A DNA stretch of 5,833 bases, taken from positions 1 to 5,833 of the forward strand of contig CAAFQL010000099.1 of assembly GCA_900765125.1 (NCBI GenBank), given 5' to 3'. The translations under genes were made by a program, and so were the position numbers. The notes under the pieces were generated by a model. It searched no databases. It was not told the DNA's origin and worked only from the letters and a program-made list of their open reading frames with translations. This stretch comes from Oscillospiraceae bacterium. Lineage in GTDB: Bacteria; Bacillota; Clostridia; Oscillospirales; Ruminococcaceae. Below, piece by piece: positions 5,250-5,833 of the stretch. Numbering within the stretch: position 1 is the first letter of the stretch; every line of letters starts with the position of its first letter.

Positions 5250-5833
5250 ATGATAGATATTAAATGGATAAGAACAAATCCGGAGCTTGTAAAGGAAAAT
5301 ATAAAGAAGAAGTTTCAGGATGATAAGCTTTTACTGGTAGATGAGGTAGTAGAGCTTGATAAGCAGTTCAGAGAAACAAAGGTAACTTGTGACAGTTTGA
5401 GAAATCAGAGAAAAACGGTAAGCAAGCAGATCGGTGGACTTATGGCTCAAGGTAAGAAGGAAGAAGCCGAAGCAATAAAGGCAGAAGTTGCAGATCTTGG
5501 TAAGCAGCTTGCAGAAAAGGAAGCACTTGAAACAGAGCTTGAAGGTAAAATCAAGGAAATAATGATGGTTATTCCGAATTTCATTGATGAATCCGTTCCG
5601 ATCGGAAAAAATGACAGTGAAAACGTAGAGGTAGAGCGATTCGGTGAACCATTTGTACCTGACTTTCCAGTTCCGTATCATGTTGATATTATGGAAAAAC
5701 TGGGCGGTATTGATATTGACTCTGCCAGAAAGACAAGCGGCAACGGTTTCTACTATCTCTGCGGTGATATTGCAAGACTTCATTCTTCTATTCTTTCTTA
5801 TGCAAGAGATTTTATGATAAATAAAGGATTTAA
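5250..5833 (+). CDS. serS: Seryl-tRNA synthetase, N-terminal part (3' truncated by window)
   Basis: This class II synthetase charges tRNA-Ser (and tRNA-Sec where present). The frame runs from the ATG at 5250, which has AAAGGA at 9 nt spacing, to the window end without a stop; 194 of about 425 residues are visible. The start MIDIKWIRTNPELVKENIKKK is a typical SerS N-terminus. Residues about 27-105 are rich in Glu, Lys and Leu and include LRNQRKTVSKQIG (50-62); they form the two-helix coiled-coil arm that grips the long variable arm of tRNA-Ser. They are followed by the junction IPNFIDESVPIGKNDSENVE (108-127). The catalytic domain begins with FGEP (131-134) and SGNGFYYLCGDIARL (163-177). Class II motifs 2 and 3 lie beyond the window, so activity cannot be judged. 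The gene starts 33 bp after parB with no terminator or T-box leader between, so it probably rides on the parAB transcript. Confidence 0.95.
   Translation, partial: MIDIKWIRTNPELVKENIKKKFQDDKLLLVDEVVELDKQFRETKVTCDSLRNQRKTVSKQIGGLMAQGKKEEAEAIKAEVADLGKQLAEKEALETELEGKIKEIMMVIPNFIDESVPIGKNDSENVEVERFGEPFVPDFPVPYHVDIMEKLGGIDIDSARKTSGNGFYYLCGDIARLHSSILSYARDFMINKGF

Noticed and set aside
5331..5783. Long minus-strand open frame opposite serS
   Set aside because: It is the antisense shadow of a well-conserved serS reading frame, rich in Phe, Leu and Cys as expected from complementing Lys/Glu-rich coiled-coil codons.

Overview
This window is a chromosomal stretch from the origin-proximal region of a low-GC Firmicute, most likely a member of class Clostridia and possibly of the Ruminococcus/Oscillospiraceae group. 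The taxon is inferred from the gene order, the AT-rich sequence, the strong AGGAGG-type ribosome binding sites and the protein flavour. Every gene reads on the + strand in the order mnmG (5' truncated) - rsmG - noc-like parB paralogue - parS sites - parA/soj - parB/spo0J - serS (3' truncated). This is the familiar gidA-gidB-noc-soj-spo0J block beside oriC in Firmicutes.

Layout: 1-1655 holds the last ~550 residues of the tRNA wobble-uridine modification enzyme MnmG. Its stop codon overlaps the start of rsmG (16S rRNA m7G527 methyltransferase) in an ATGA. A 134-bp gap at 2366-2499 carries a good extended -10 promoter for the 279-residue Noc-like protein. A 210-bp AT-rich gap at 3340-3549 carries two parS-like palindromes (3377-3392 and 3414-3429) and a near-consensus promoter for parA. 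parA and parB are 14 bp apart, and parB is followed after 33 bp by serS with no visible terminator, so parA-parB-serS look like one transcription unit.

How the genes work together: ParB (4377-5216) should load onto the parS sites, clamp with CTP, and stimulate the ParA ATPase through its N-terminal peptide. This organises the origin and controls SMC loading and DnaA. The Noc-like paralogue would normally be a second CTP-dependent clamp with its own DNA site, protecting the nucleoid from division. MnmG, RsmG and SerS are translation genes (tRNA modification, rRNA modification, tRNA charging).

The most interesting feature is the Noc-like protein. Its helix-turn-helix and C-terminal dimerisation region are clearly Noc-type, including the residues known to set Noc rather than ParB DNA specificity. 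However, all three motifs that form the CTP pocket (NPxQPR, GERRxRA, ENLQRE) are replaced, and the first is replaced by a regular H-x2-C-x2-C-x2-H pattern. It looks like a Noc derivative that has lost CTP switching. The neighbouring ParB keeps every one of these motifs and serves as an internal control.
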